A DNA stretch of 64,000 nucleotides, taken from assembly GCA_028829895.1 (NCBI GenBank), contig CM054179.1, positions 103,492,875-103,556,874 on the forward strand, written 5' to 3'. The notes below the pieces were generated by a model that saw only the letters and a program-made list of their open reading frames with translations, had not been told where the DNA came from and did not search any database. The DNA comes from Sinotaia quadrata. Its lineage: Eukaryota; Mollusca; Gastropoda; Architaenioglossa; Viviparidae. Made by a program: the position numbers and the translations under genes. Of this stretch, positions 43,801-57,305 are shown one piece after another. Numbering within the stretch: position 1 is the first letter of the stretch; every line of letters begins with the position of its first letter.

Positions 43801-46800
43801 CTAATATACGTCACTCTTCAAGGTAGGTGAATAATGTGACATTAACTAATAATCTTACATACTAACGAGTTAGCTAACTAACTAAGCAAGTCAGTGAGTT
43901 GCTAACCAGATCGAAATCTAGCATTCCAAGAAATAACTATGCTTAACTCTCAAACCAACTTTAATTTAAGCAATCTACCTAACTGCAAAAAAACAATCAA
44001 CATATTAATACTCTAATTGACAGCAGCAAACGTGCAACCTATCAACTAAACAACATGACAACCTCTCATTCAACTAACTAACGAAGCTTTACCAAAACAA
44101 AAAGGCACTTCTAAGCAAATATCGCTAATTAATGGTAAGAAAGCAATTAAAGGTCAAATGAACTAAGGAGATTTCATAACACATATAGCACTTACATATT
44201 TATTTCTAGATATTCAGTACCCTGGATGGCGGGTGAATGAAGTAAATGCCTGCTATTCGTCACATATAGTTTTCTTATATTGAATAGTCTGGGACATGAA
44301 GCCAGCCTAGTTATTCGTTATGGTTATTAATAATCAGCCATAACTAATTACAAGTGATGAGAATCTTAATTTATTTTATTAATAATTCTCCAGAAGACAC
44401 CACTCGTCTCTCTCACTTGGCGGATATGCGGGTGCTGTAAACGTTTTCCATCTTCAACAACATTAAAGACAAACATTTATTGTCACACATATATTTCTGT
44501 AGGTGGAAAACTTCTTACCAAAGGAGAAGATAAATTCATTTTTAATCTATATTTAGCGAGCCCCCATCTACCCACTATCTCTCCAACATATGGTTAGCAG
44601 TCTGTGTCAGAAGGTCAATAAATTTAACAATAAATTTATTAGATCAACAATCAAATATATATATATATATATAACAAATACAATGAAAAGATTAATTGAC
44701 AAAACAATTTCAACAAAACCACGTTCGAATAATTTCACTGCTCACACAGTGTTATATCCTAACACACAATTCAGCAGATTAGTGTCAATACAAATCATTT
44801 TTATCAGGGAACAGAAATGGAGTTATAGAGAGATAAGTGATAATAGTTTGTACATAATCTTGTCAAGACAATAGTCTTTCACACACTTTTGTAACAATGT
44901 CACAAATAGAATTGTCAATTCTTTACATGTTCCGCTAGAACTCTATAGAATGTTCCATGAGCTGCTGTTCACTCAAAACTAATTTGGGCGCTCAAGCAGA
45001 ACAACAATGTAGCAAATTCCTGCAACTTCCTTATACCAAAACTTCTACGATATAATAGAGCATTCCTTGCCACCATACATTAATAGAGTGCAATATATCC
45101 ACACTTACACACTGGGGTAGAGATTTCTTGAATCTATCATGGTCCTAGTGGTTTATAAATCAATAAACGGAGATTCTAGAAATTCCAGAGTTTCTAGAAT
45201 AAAAGGCTGCTTCTTCCCATTAAGCTAGCAGCCTCCTTTCATGACCGGACTTCTGCCATACCAAATTCAAAGTGATTAGAAAATAAAATTATTTCATTAA
45301 GTAAACTTTGATCTCAGCCCATTGGCTGGTCTCGTTCCTGTAAATCTTAACCATTGGATAATAAAAACTATTCATCCACATAAGACAGGAGTAGGTTACA
45401 TCAGCAAATTCTAGTACATTCTTCATGAATTGTTTATTCCAACTCTGACACTTGCAAAAGTGCCCAAGTTCGGGTCAATATGACAATGGCAACAAAAGTA
45501 TAATTATAGAAATAAGGATATGCAAATTTACTCCACCTCGAATAGTAATTTGGAGTTACTGTACAAGTAGCAGATAGCGGCATAGGTCACGTTTGTTTTG
45601 GACGTTCACCTTTCTGATAAGAATATTCAAAGAAACTATTTGTATCCGACAGACACCGACATCAGCCCTCGCCATCCAAAGTGGATTGGAGCCTGGTGGC
45701 TTGGGTACATTACAATTGGGTGCGTCTCGTGCGTGTTCGCACTTCCACTGTTTTTATTCCCTAATCGGATGAAAGGTCAAAAGAACGTCAAAGAACCTCA
45801 TAAGGTCAAGGCGAACCCTGGACTCCGAGCTAATACAGTACGTCACATCAAAGGTAGTATGCGTTCACACTGCATTACAAGGAAGTATGAGTAGTCCTTA
45901 CTTAATATGCTTATAGAATTTATTGTACCTAAGGGTTACCATGTGAATATCTATGAGCTAATCTCTGGTAGTAATGGTATGTAATGTGTAATAAACCAAA
46001 TATCAACTGAAAGATTTAAAAAGTGCATTTGCATAAATATCTCATATTAAAGTATATAGACACCCGTTAGACAACCTCACTAGGTATAATTAAATTATCT
46101 ACAAATTCCTCGTAATAAATACAATGACAGCATCAAATAGAATGAAACGAATCCTTTTGCAAATGTATTAAAAACACGAAACATATAACATTTAGGTTTA
46201 TATGATGTAGATTATGCAGCATTATACACATACGCGCGCGCATACTAACGCACATATGTTATATTTATTTACTTGATTTAACACTTCTTTTGGCAGAATT
46301 TGTGATGGCGATAATACGACTCCTCACAAACCCAGTGTTCATGTGCACTCTTTTGTCTTCGTGTTCACTCTTGTTCTCTGTGGCTGGCATTCAGTCTTTT
46401 ACTCCGAAATACATCGAGAACCAGTTCTCATTTCTTGCGTGGAAGGCAAATATGTTCATGGGTAAGTTTGAAAATGGAAGGCAAATATGTTCATGGCTAA
46501 GTTTGAAAATGGAAGGCAAATATGTTCATGGGTAAGTTTGAAAATGGAAGGCAAAACTGGTCATAGGTCAGTCTGAGAATGGAAAACAAATATGGTCATG
46601 GGTCAGTCTGAGAATGGAAAGCAAATATGGTCATGGGTCAGTCTGAGAAAGAAATGCTTTAAGAATGAAATTTATAAGTGGAAACAGGATTTTAAAAAAA
46701 TATTACATTAGTATGTCCTTCGTTTGGTTTTACATAATAAAATCAAAGAATCGTGAGAAACTTGTCATTTGTAATGCAAATTTTAATTTAAAACATTCAA

Positions 46801-49800
46801 AAACATATAAACAAAAAGGAAAATAGAAAATTTTAATAAAAGTATAATAATAAAATAAATTTAAAATTAAAATAAACATTACCTCGGACCATCCGTATTG
46901 TTATGTTGTGATCTGTTTATAATTTGAAAACTGCATTTCTTCACCGATTTTGAAATAAACCGTGCACATTTTCTATGGTATTCTTTCACAAGAATGTAAC
47001 GATGTTATTTTATAGGAATAATAACAATATAATATTATAAGAATTTTTAAGATACTTAAATAGACTTTGTATTTATTTTTTCGAAGTCAGAATTTTGAGA
47101 CCCATATCGTATGTTGAGAGCTAACGACCAGATTAAGACACGTCTCAGAATAGGAACTATGAATTCCCGTCTTTTAATCACTCGTAATCCGAATCCTAAT
47201 AAAGAACTGAGATTTAAAAAAAAATAATAAGATTGAGATTAATCTAACAAAAACTAGAATTACCGTCATATTATTTAGCACAATTGTGCACAGTCCCTTT
47301 CAGATACAGGTCCACCTCTTTAGAAATGCACTTCCAACTTTTAAGATGTGTCCGCTTCTTTCACTGTTTGATGTAGTACCCCGATCATCTACCCTTCTGA
47401 AACTTCACAACCACCCCATTCGGACTAAAGAAATTCCGGTCCGCCATCTTTCTACTGCATGATAAACCCTTTAGATAGAGCAACACAAACCATCCCAATA
47501 GCATTCCAGGGTGATTCCCTTCAAATGTTATGTAAATCTCGGCACGTCAGCCCCGTTTTCACCTGTGTACGGGTTATGAACATCCTAGGTGCACTTCTTT
47601 ATAACTGCCCAAGTAAAAAATGTAATTAATATTGGAGGTCCACCTTTAAACAATGAGTCCATTGTCTGGAATTACTAATCTTTTTTATTTCAAAGGTGCA
47701 TTTTTAAACCTTTAGATGTTCAGGTCTATCAATTTAGACCAGAGAATAGCATGTTCGAAGTACAAGTCTATCCGTCTTACAACTGCAAATCTATCCCTCT
47801 TAAAACTGAAAGTCTTTCCCTCTTAGAAGTGCAAATCTATCCCTGTTAGAATTGCAAGTCCATCCCTGAGTACTGCACATCTATCTCTATTAGAACTGCA
47901 AGTCTAGTCCTCTTAGAACAGCAAGTCTATTCCTATTAGAACTGCAAGTATATCCCGATTAGAACTGCAGATATATTTCTATTAGAACTGCAAATCTTTT
48001 CATATTAGAACTGCAAATATATTTCTATTAGAACTGCAAACATATCCCTATTAAAAGTACACTTTTATCTTTATTGGAACTGAATCTGAATTAAAGGCTA
48101 CCACTTTAGCATTGCAAGACTACCACTTTACAGCTGCAAGTCCATTTAAAAACTGCAAGTCTATCTCTATTTGAACTGCAAATCTATCCCTATTAGAAAT
48201 GAAAATCTACCAATTTAGAACTGCAGATCTAACCCTATTAAAAGTGCAAATCTTTCACTTGAGAACTTCAAGTCTATTCATATAAGAACTGCATATGTAT
48301 CCCTAATAGAACTGCCAATCTATCCCTATTAGAACAGCAAATATATTCATATTGGAACCTAAAGTCTATTCCTATTGGAACTGCAAATCCCTATTAGAAA
48401 TGAAAATCTATCCCTTTTTGAACTGCCAATCAATCCTATTAGAACTGCAAATCTCTCCTTATTAGAAATACAATCCTATCCCTATTTGAACTGCAAATCT
48501 ATTAATATTAGGACTGCAAATCTATCCGTAATAGAAATGCAAATCTATCTTTGTTAGATATATCCCTGTTAGAACTGCAAATTTATCCATATTAGAACTG
48601 CGGATCTATGCTTAGTAGAACTGCAAGTTTATTCCTATTAGAACTGCCAGGCTATCACTATTACAACTGCAAATCTACCACGTAAGAAATGCAAAACTAT
48701 CTCTAATAGAATTGCATATCTATCCCTATTAGAACTGCAAATCTAACCCTATTGAAACTGAAAGTCTATTCCTATTAGAAGTGTAACTCTATCCCTACTA
48801 AAACTTCAACTATACCTCTTTCGAATTCTAAATATGCACTTTTAGAAATACCAGTCTACCCATTTGGAAATGCAAGTCTACCCCTTTAAAATTGCATGCC
48901 TACTGCGTTAGGACTTCATTTTCATTTCTTTAAAACTCCAATTTTATTCCTTTAGGAGAACAGCTTTATGCCTTCATTCATATAGTAAAAGAAATTAAAT
49001 ATAAAAATTATTCCTACTAATCAGTCTTATTATGAAATTGATGTACTTTTATTTGAGCAAACAAACAAACAAAGTAAAAAAAAAAACTGACTAACAAATA
49101 TAATTATTTCCTGATCTAGAAACACTTTAGATTCAGTCTGGCACCGGTGTTGTTTTTTCCCCAGCCGGCTTGATGCTTGCCACGTCATGCGTGGGGACAT
49201 TCTTCGGTGGCTACGTCACAAAGCGATTCAAAATGGGACCCTTGGGCAGTATCAAGTTTGCGATCATTGTGCAAGCATTATCTGTGCTCTTTACCAGCTT
49301 GCAGATGGCCCTCAAATGTGACCAGCCGAATATCTACAACAGTCCTGGGTATGCTATATATTATATTTATTTATCAATAAACATTAAAAAATAAAACAAT
49401 ATAAACAAAAGATAACAGAAATATTTCTGTACAGTATGGCTCTTGGTTATAGCCATTAACTGACGGTCTATCAAAAGCTCACTTCTCGTGAACAATTAAC
49501 ACAGTTAAATTCACCATTAACATTTCATTAACCCCATAGTACACATGGGCAAAAAATATAACAGTTAAATTCACCATTAACATTTCATTAACCCAATTGT
49601 ACAGGCATAAAATATAACACAGCTAAATTCGCCATTAACATTTCCACTAGGGACAATGTCAAGTACTCAGCAATGTACTATAGAAAATCTCTCTAATTAC
49701 AAGCCATAACACAATAGTTCAAACTACATGAACATCTGTGAATCTAATTGCAAAACTATAAAATCAATCATTCTAAATACATGATAATTATTTCTAAGTC

Positions 49801-52800
49801 TAATTTTTCTGCACTCTTTCTCTATCAGTCAGGTAACTCACCACAGCTCTCAATCAGCCTTAAGACCAGACTAAATGACAACATAATTCAAAGTGATAAG
49901 ATCGAGGGATTTTTCTGCCTGACTCCTAGGGGGTTAGATTTGTTGTTGGCCAGTATCAGGCCATTGGTTGATTTATAACTGGCTAGCTTCTTAGAGGGCT
50001 GAGTATCACTGGGTGAGCTGGTTACTACTAACAAGCTCATCTACTTGGTTTGCTTACTTCAAAGAAACTTTGGCTATTGATCCACTTAATAATAATATTA
50101 TCTCAGGCTATCATTTGGCTAAGGGTGTGGGGAATTCTATCTTCCTTACCTATTGTTCTTAATGTGCAGAGCATGAGGTCTATTTTCAAATTCTTATTAT
50201 ATTAAATATTACCAGCATAAATATAATAATTACTGATAAATGCACGCTGGCAACTTTGCTCCATCACAGATTTTATTGTGAAACTTATTTAAACTTTCCG
50301 TAACAGGTCAGAGGTCATAGCTAATACACAAAGAAAATGATCTGACATCCCATGTTGAAAGTACTCATGTCACTGCTGGATGCAAAATGTTATCTCCACA
50401 GCTGACAAAAAAACCCAAGGTTGTTAACTTTGTGATTTTCCCCATTGTGAGAGAACACCAAAACTGCAAATTAATGCATCATTTTTCATTTGTCACAAAT
50501 ACATAAAGCATTTACTTAAATAAAGTAGGTGATTTTTTTTAAGGCATTTGTATACAGAGTATGTCTGTATGTCTGTAATTTACTATGAGTTATGTTTACA
50601 GATCCATGATTTTAAGTACAGTTATGCTAGCTATTGAACAATATAATCCATTTAGACGACTGCTTTAATTTGTTTAAAATATATGACGACAAAGAGTGAC
50701 CTATTAGATAAAAAAATAAACATCGGTTTTTGTCTTGCCCCTGCGATGTGCATTATTGCAAAATATCTTTCCCTATGACCCGCATTCCAATAGGTTGTGG
50801 CGTTATTATGTACCAACATTTTATCGGTTATGAATACATATTTCAAGAATCAATCGGTATGATAAACAAAATGAATAATGTACGATATCTAACAGTATAA
50901 ATTTGTAAGAAAAAAGAAAATTAAATATTTCTATACACTAAATATTATAAAAAGAAAAAGGTGATTGCGCCGGAACATAAAAATCGCTTGCAGAATAAAT
51001 GGGTTAGTTTTCTTGTGTTCGAAAACACATTTTCAAATACTGATTCACTCTGCAGAGTGTAGAATTCTTATTGGATTATAGGAAATAGGTCACTAAACTT
51101 TCGTTGTCATTAGGTTGCAGGTCACAGGTCATATACAATCATAAGTTCACTAAACCTTATAGACAATCATTTATGCTTGAATTTCCATTTCACTTAGTAT
51201 TCGTAAGTTGTTCGACAGAGAATAAAAATATTTTTATCACCACCAGATCAACAAAAACAGCATCAATTTCATTATCATTATTAACAGCAATAGCTTTAAT
51301 GGCATCATTAGTGAGTCGTTATCTTTATTATTATAAAAAAAAAAAACTGGTTGAGATTTTTGTCAGAAAGATAATCTGCAATTTAATTCCAGCCGTTCTC
51401 TCTTTTTTTTAAAAGTAATAGGCTAGTTGTAAACTCATAAAGGGTTACAGCATCGTTTGCTGTCACGTTCACTATTGTCACGATAATATAGGTTGAGCAT
51501 TTATTCACATTTATAAGGTAAGGCAATGTAATGAGTTAACTTCCCTTTAGTATGTTACGTAGATGTATGTTTCCTAAATACTAATCCATACTGTTTTCGG
51601 ACTCCCGTGCTTCAACTGATGAACAAGAGCTATCTTCTCTATCGCATGTTATACATATTTGCTATAAACAATTCATGCTGTTTTCTTTTCACGATGAACA
51701 AGAGTTATCTTCCATGTCGTACGTTACACATAGATATATATTTGCTACAGACAATTCATGCTGTTTTCAGACCACGATATTTTAACTGATGAACAAGAGT
51801 TATCTTCCATGTCGTACGTTATACATAGATATATATTTGCTACAGACAATTCATGCTGTTTTCAGACCACGATAAACAAGAGTTATCTTCCATGTCGTAT
51901 ATAGATATACATTTGCTATAGACAATTCATGTTGTTTTCAGTCCACGAGCTACAACTGATGAAACAACGGCTGGCTGCTTCGAAAAGTGTGCTTGTGACG
52001 ACAAGGACTATTTCCCTATCTGTGGCGACGATGGCCGGACCTACTTTTCACCCTGTCACGCGGGATGTGTCACTAATGTTGGCAGTGTAAGTTTCTATAT
52101 TGAAAATGTATTAATGTCTACTTGCTAAAACTGTTTTTACTGTACGTATTAATGTCTGCTTGCTAAAACTGTTTATACTGTACGTATTAATGTCTGCTTG
52201 CTAAAACTGTTTATGTGATGTACATAATGTCTATGATATCCACACCTGTTCAATAATGTCTACAATATTTAACATCTATGCGTAACATATATGCATACAG
52301 TTGAACATGCTTAACTGTTGTTTGATTGACAGTTAATTCATTATGTGTAGAATTATGGCCAAAATGTATGGATCTGTTAATAAGAATTAAAGATGAGTTT
52401 GTGGGATTACATTTCTACTAGGGGATACAAAATTAATGTAATCTGACATTAAAAGTCAAATAAACGAGCCAAACCAGAGACCCCGTCTTCTCTAATCTCT
52501 CTTTCTCGTGCTATTTGATGCCAGAATTATTTCAACTGCACGTGCATCGCGGGCCGTACGGCAACTCAAGGAATGTGTGATTACAGCTGTCCTATGTTTT
52601 ACCTTTACATGATTTGCCTGGCGCTCAGCTCTCTGTCCGGGACGTTCGCCATTATTCCCAAGCTCATTATCTACATCCGGTGAGATTTAAGTTTCGCAAA
52701 ATGATTTTCTTCTTTCATTTTACAGTGATTGTCTCCACTTCATCACTCACACAGCCTCTGTCACTAGCTTCATTACGTAATCAATTCTCGTTATTTTCAT

Positions 52801-55800
52801 TGTCAGAAGCAGCTGCAACACCTGTCATCAGAATTCATCTTAAAGGCTGTCACAGTCTGATAAAAATGTCCGACTTGGTGACCTACTTGTCTTGTTTACT
52901 TCAAATATTGAGATTTGAAACCCTTGGCTCCTTTGTTCAAAGCTCCCTTTTTCGAGATGCTTCTAGAACAGGTCAAGATGTTATGTAACTTTAGGTCCAT
53001 TGTCCAGGTTCTCGAACCAACTACATACCTCGCGATCAGTCACGTGATACGCATTATGCTTATCTATAAATATGGGTGCACGCTTCCGTTCCCTTACTGC
53101 GAGAACACAATTAGCTACATTCACTGGCTAACTCCGGTCATGCGGCAGCCGACGAGCAGATGAGAACCATACCTTCGACTTCTCATAAAGGTACCATTTT
53201 ATCTGATAGTATTTTGTATATCTTGATTAAGTATGTATTTGTGCTATGTATTATATTATTCCATATATGCTCGAGCACGGTCTAGAGAAATGGCTGAAAA
53301 ACCTATAAGTTATGGAATATAAATTTATTGTAACTCTTTTTCCTTGTAACTTTAATTTATATTGTTTTAATTCACTAAGAGCCAGAATGCCTGTGCTCGA
53401 TATGAATTCTCATGTAATTCAATTATTGCGTGTAATTTTAATTGTAAATTGTGAAGCGCTTTGCTGTTTTGAATTACCCTTTTTGTATGAACATTAATTT
53501 AACGTTGTAACTAATTTTATTGATTCATACGTCATGCTGTTAAATGGAACACGCGTGAGACGATTACATTTTTTCTAAATCTAATTGTAAAACGACGCGA
53601 GGTCGAATCTCTAATTCAGCGCATTTAAACTAGGACGTGCTTGGGCGGGAACGTGTTATTTGAAATTACATTAGGACACGTTTACTTCCCCAGGTCGGCC
53701 CTTGCCTTGCCTTGCCTTTGCCCTGGCTTTACTTTTGCCTTGGCTTTTGTTCCGTCTGGTATAAACTGGTTGAGCTCTAAGAGTGAGTTCTACTCCGAGA
53801 GTCCACGCCACTGAAATTTCAAGTTCACTAGCTACATAAAAAAGGGGCACCTCTTCCTGTGCGCCACGTGCGTCGCTAGAGTGAGACTGTGAAAATAGAC
53901 TGGCTGACTGAGTAAAGAGACCAGGCAGATACAGACAATCCAGCTGAGTATTCCTCAGTGTACATTCAAATATCGAAAAGACAATTGATTGGCAATTCGT
54001 TGGTTAAACGATAAGGCATATACGCGCAAAGAATCGAGAAATAGACTATTCGCGCTCGTATTTGATTATTGTTAACTTGTTAAACTTTATTAAATCTTAT
54101 TTTCTTTGTTAAAACCTCTTAGTAGTTAATTCTTATGCATAATAGACCTATAGATTTTCTTAGATTGAATGGGGGCGAATGAGGAGAATGTTGATAACGA
54201 ATGCATATTAATTTAGAGGAATTTAACTGTTTTCAATCTAGCTAAAAGTTCGCAATTTATTAGTTTGTAAATTTGTCGTCTGAACTACAAGACACACTTT
54301 TAATTAGTCAAATAGTAAATTGAGCAACCAGTCTGCATAGGATATGAGAGAAGGAATTAATTATATTTAAAGTCCTTGATTATTCTAGGGCAGGGTCTAT
54401 AAACAAATACTGGAAACGTAACAAAGGCACTGTTTTCATTTAACAAACTTTTGAAAAATAGCCAATGAAGTGTGAAGAGAATAAAGTTGGTTCGTCGTTT
54501 CAATTAAAGACATCCATCAGTGTACCGCAGTTCTAACACGTTCAATATCTCACCATTAATGCCGATGTAGGCAAGGGATGAGATGGGACGTTTTTTCCCT
54601 CCGGGAAGAGTTATTGAGAACTACTTTGAGTCGTCTGCTATTTTCCATAAGTGGCATTCATAACTGAAGATATTACAGATAAGACATGTACACTATTCTA
54701 ACCCTAAACCTATTAGTATTTAGATAATTCTAAACATAATCCGCTGTAAGTATATTTATAATGTTGTGTATATTCCTGAAGATCAGTGAGCTTATTTATA
54801 TATTAAAAAATGTATATTACAGCCCAATGCTGAAGATAGTTTGAAGATAATTGTTACTCAGTCACCGTCAGTCATTTCACTGATAATACACACTTTCCAC
54901 TGTTGTCACATCTGTTTCAGCAAGGGGAAAGAATTCCATGTAAACATTTATAGGTTAATTACGAATAATCTCTTCACATAAAATTTGTTCAGCACTGTTT
55001 ATCATATTATCTCTTTCAATAATTGTTAGATGTCTAGGTGGCACTGGTTTTAGGACACCTAAGTGTGATTGTTATAAGACACCTGTCTTGGTGTGCATGG
55101 TTATAAGACACCTGTCTTGGTGTGCATGGTTATAGGACACCTGTCTTGGTGTGCATGGTTATAAGACACCTGTCTTGGTGTGCATGGTTATAAGACACCT
55201 GTCTTGGTGTGCATGGTTATAAGAGTAATGTATACGCTTATATTCTGTAAGCCAAAGAAATCCTACGAGCAGTTGTCAAAGTTGTCCCAAGATGGAGATA
55301 AAGAAAGTTGGAAACTTATGAACTAATAAATATTAGCCATTTGTCTTGGTTTTCACTATTTAGCCTTGATTTTCGGTTCCCCGACAAATGCGCGCCGACA
55401 AAATCGCGATGGACAAAAGCGCGACGACGCGTTCTGTCCCTAACCCTAACCCTAACCCCTAATCCTAACCATAACCCTAACCATTACCTAACCCTAACCT
55501 AACCCTAAACCTAACCCTATCGCGCATTTGTCGGGGCGCGCATTTGTCGTTCGCGCATTTGTCGTTCGCGCATTTGACGGGTCACCTGATTTTCAGGAGT
55601 AAAACACAATTTGGTCTTGGTTTTCACTATTTAGTCTTGATTTTCAGGAGTAAAACACAACGTGTGTGTGGCATAAATGAGTAAATGCATCAGGGTGTTC
55701 ATATTTTTGGTAGAACTATTTTTTAGGAAGTTTTGTGGGTAGGAAGAGTCTATGTCCAGTTTTCTTGAAGGGTAATCTCATCACACATTTGCTCTGTAAT

Positions 55801-57245
55801 CGTTAACCACCCCCACCCCGAACTGAAAAAACAGAAATTTCTCAATTAAAGCTTCAAGAAAATGTCTGCCTGCTTGTATAAAACAAAAATTTGTCTGCGT
55901 GTACCTTTTAAGCATTGTGAGAGTGTGTTTCCAAAGAGAATGTCTGTAAGGGACTATTCTGGGCAGTTTAGGAATTAGATAAGAAATTAAAGAATCTCCT
56001 TAAAAAATTAGCCATATTTGTCCGAATGACTCTCCTTCAAAATGAAAGTAACGGACATCACACAATGTAGCGGCGACGGATCAGAAAGTAAGGATTTTCT
56101 TAGCAATTAAGTCAGAGGTCAGTCTTTTTAAATTCTAAATTAGCTCTTTAAAATTTGTAGAGATTTGGATGTGTATGACGCAGTAAATGACACAAGTTAT
56201 TATACACATAATACACTCTAAAAGGGCGAGGCCATGTTTTCAGGATCAGCGAAACACTTTAAGGGAGATGGATGACAGATGTTCTTAAGGGAAGTAGTTA
56301 AGAGAGACTGATGACAGGTGTTTTCAAGGGAAACAACTATGGGAGACTGATAACAGGTGTTTTCAAGGGAAGTACTTAAGGGAGATTGTTGACAGGTGTT
56401 CCCAGGGGAAACCTTTTAGGCCCTTAAAGGAGATTGATGACGTGTGTTTTCAGATACACTCAAGGGACACGGATGACAGTAAATGAAACCGTTGATTTCA
56501 TTAATTATATAGTCATACTTATATGTTAATAATTGTATGTGGGTATCATCTTATTCGTATAATTTCAATATACAGTTTAATGTGCGTCATATGTTAGTGT
56601 GAGATAATAGGGTCCAAATGGTATTTCATTTCATATGTCATAACAATAAATTATATATGCAATCGCACAAACTACCGTATACAGTTACACTTGTAAGAGT
56701 ATAGTATGAGTCCTGAGATGATAAGTTAGAATGCGTCACGAGATAGCAGCTATCAAGAAAAGTTACCTGTCAACAGGTGGCTAATGTCGTTATAGAGCAA
56801 AGCATAAGAAAACATATTTGGTAGGCAGGTTGGATTTCAAGAATGTATGTGCTATAAGACCAGTTTATGTTTTAGAGAGAGAGAGAAAGAGAGTCAGAGA
56901 GAGAGAGAGAGATGCAAACCAAGATGAATAATTCATCTTGCCCATCGTCTGACATACTTATGTTCGTTTGTCTCCCTTTACATAGGTCTGTGGAGGAGCG
57001 TGATAAATCGTTTGCTCTGGGGTTCAACTCTTTCATGAATTCAATAACAGGTTTGTAACGAATACTCATTGCTTTGATTAGATGAAAGAGTAAAGCATCT
57101 GTTGTGTTCTACTTTTAATAAACTGAAAATTATTTAAACTTGCGGCATTTCAACTACTATATTACTACATTTATGTTCTAGGTTTTCAGTTAATCGGTTA
57201 GAAAGTGTACGCTTGACATTCAGTCAAAATCAGAATCATAAAGAA

Positions 57246-57305
<60 letters not shown>

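Noticed and set aside
52614..53163. ORFs of 124 and 82 codons after OATP exon 10
   Set aside because: Out of frame with the transporter, beginning inside its exon; no family likeness.
55436..55520. True telomere or chromosome end
   Set aside because: Short degenerate CCCTAA tract enclosed by inverted repeats and target duplications inside a gene intron.
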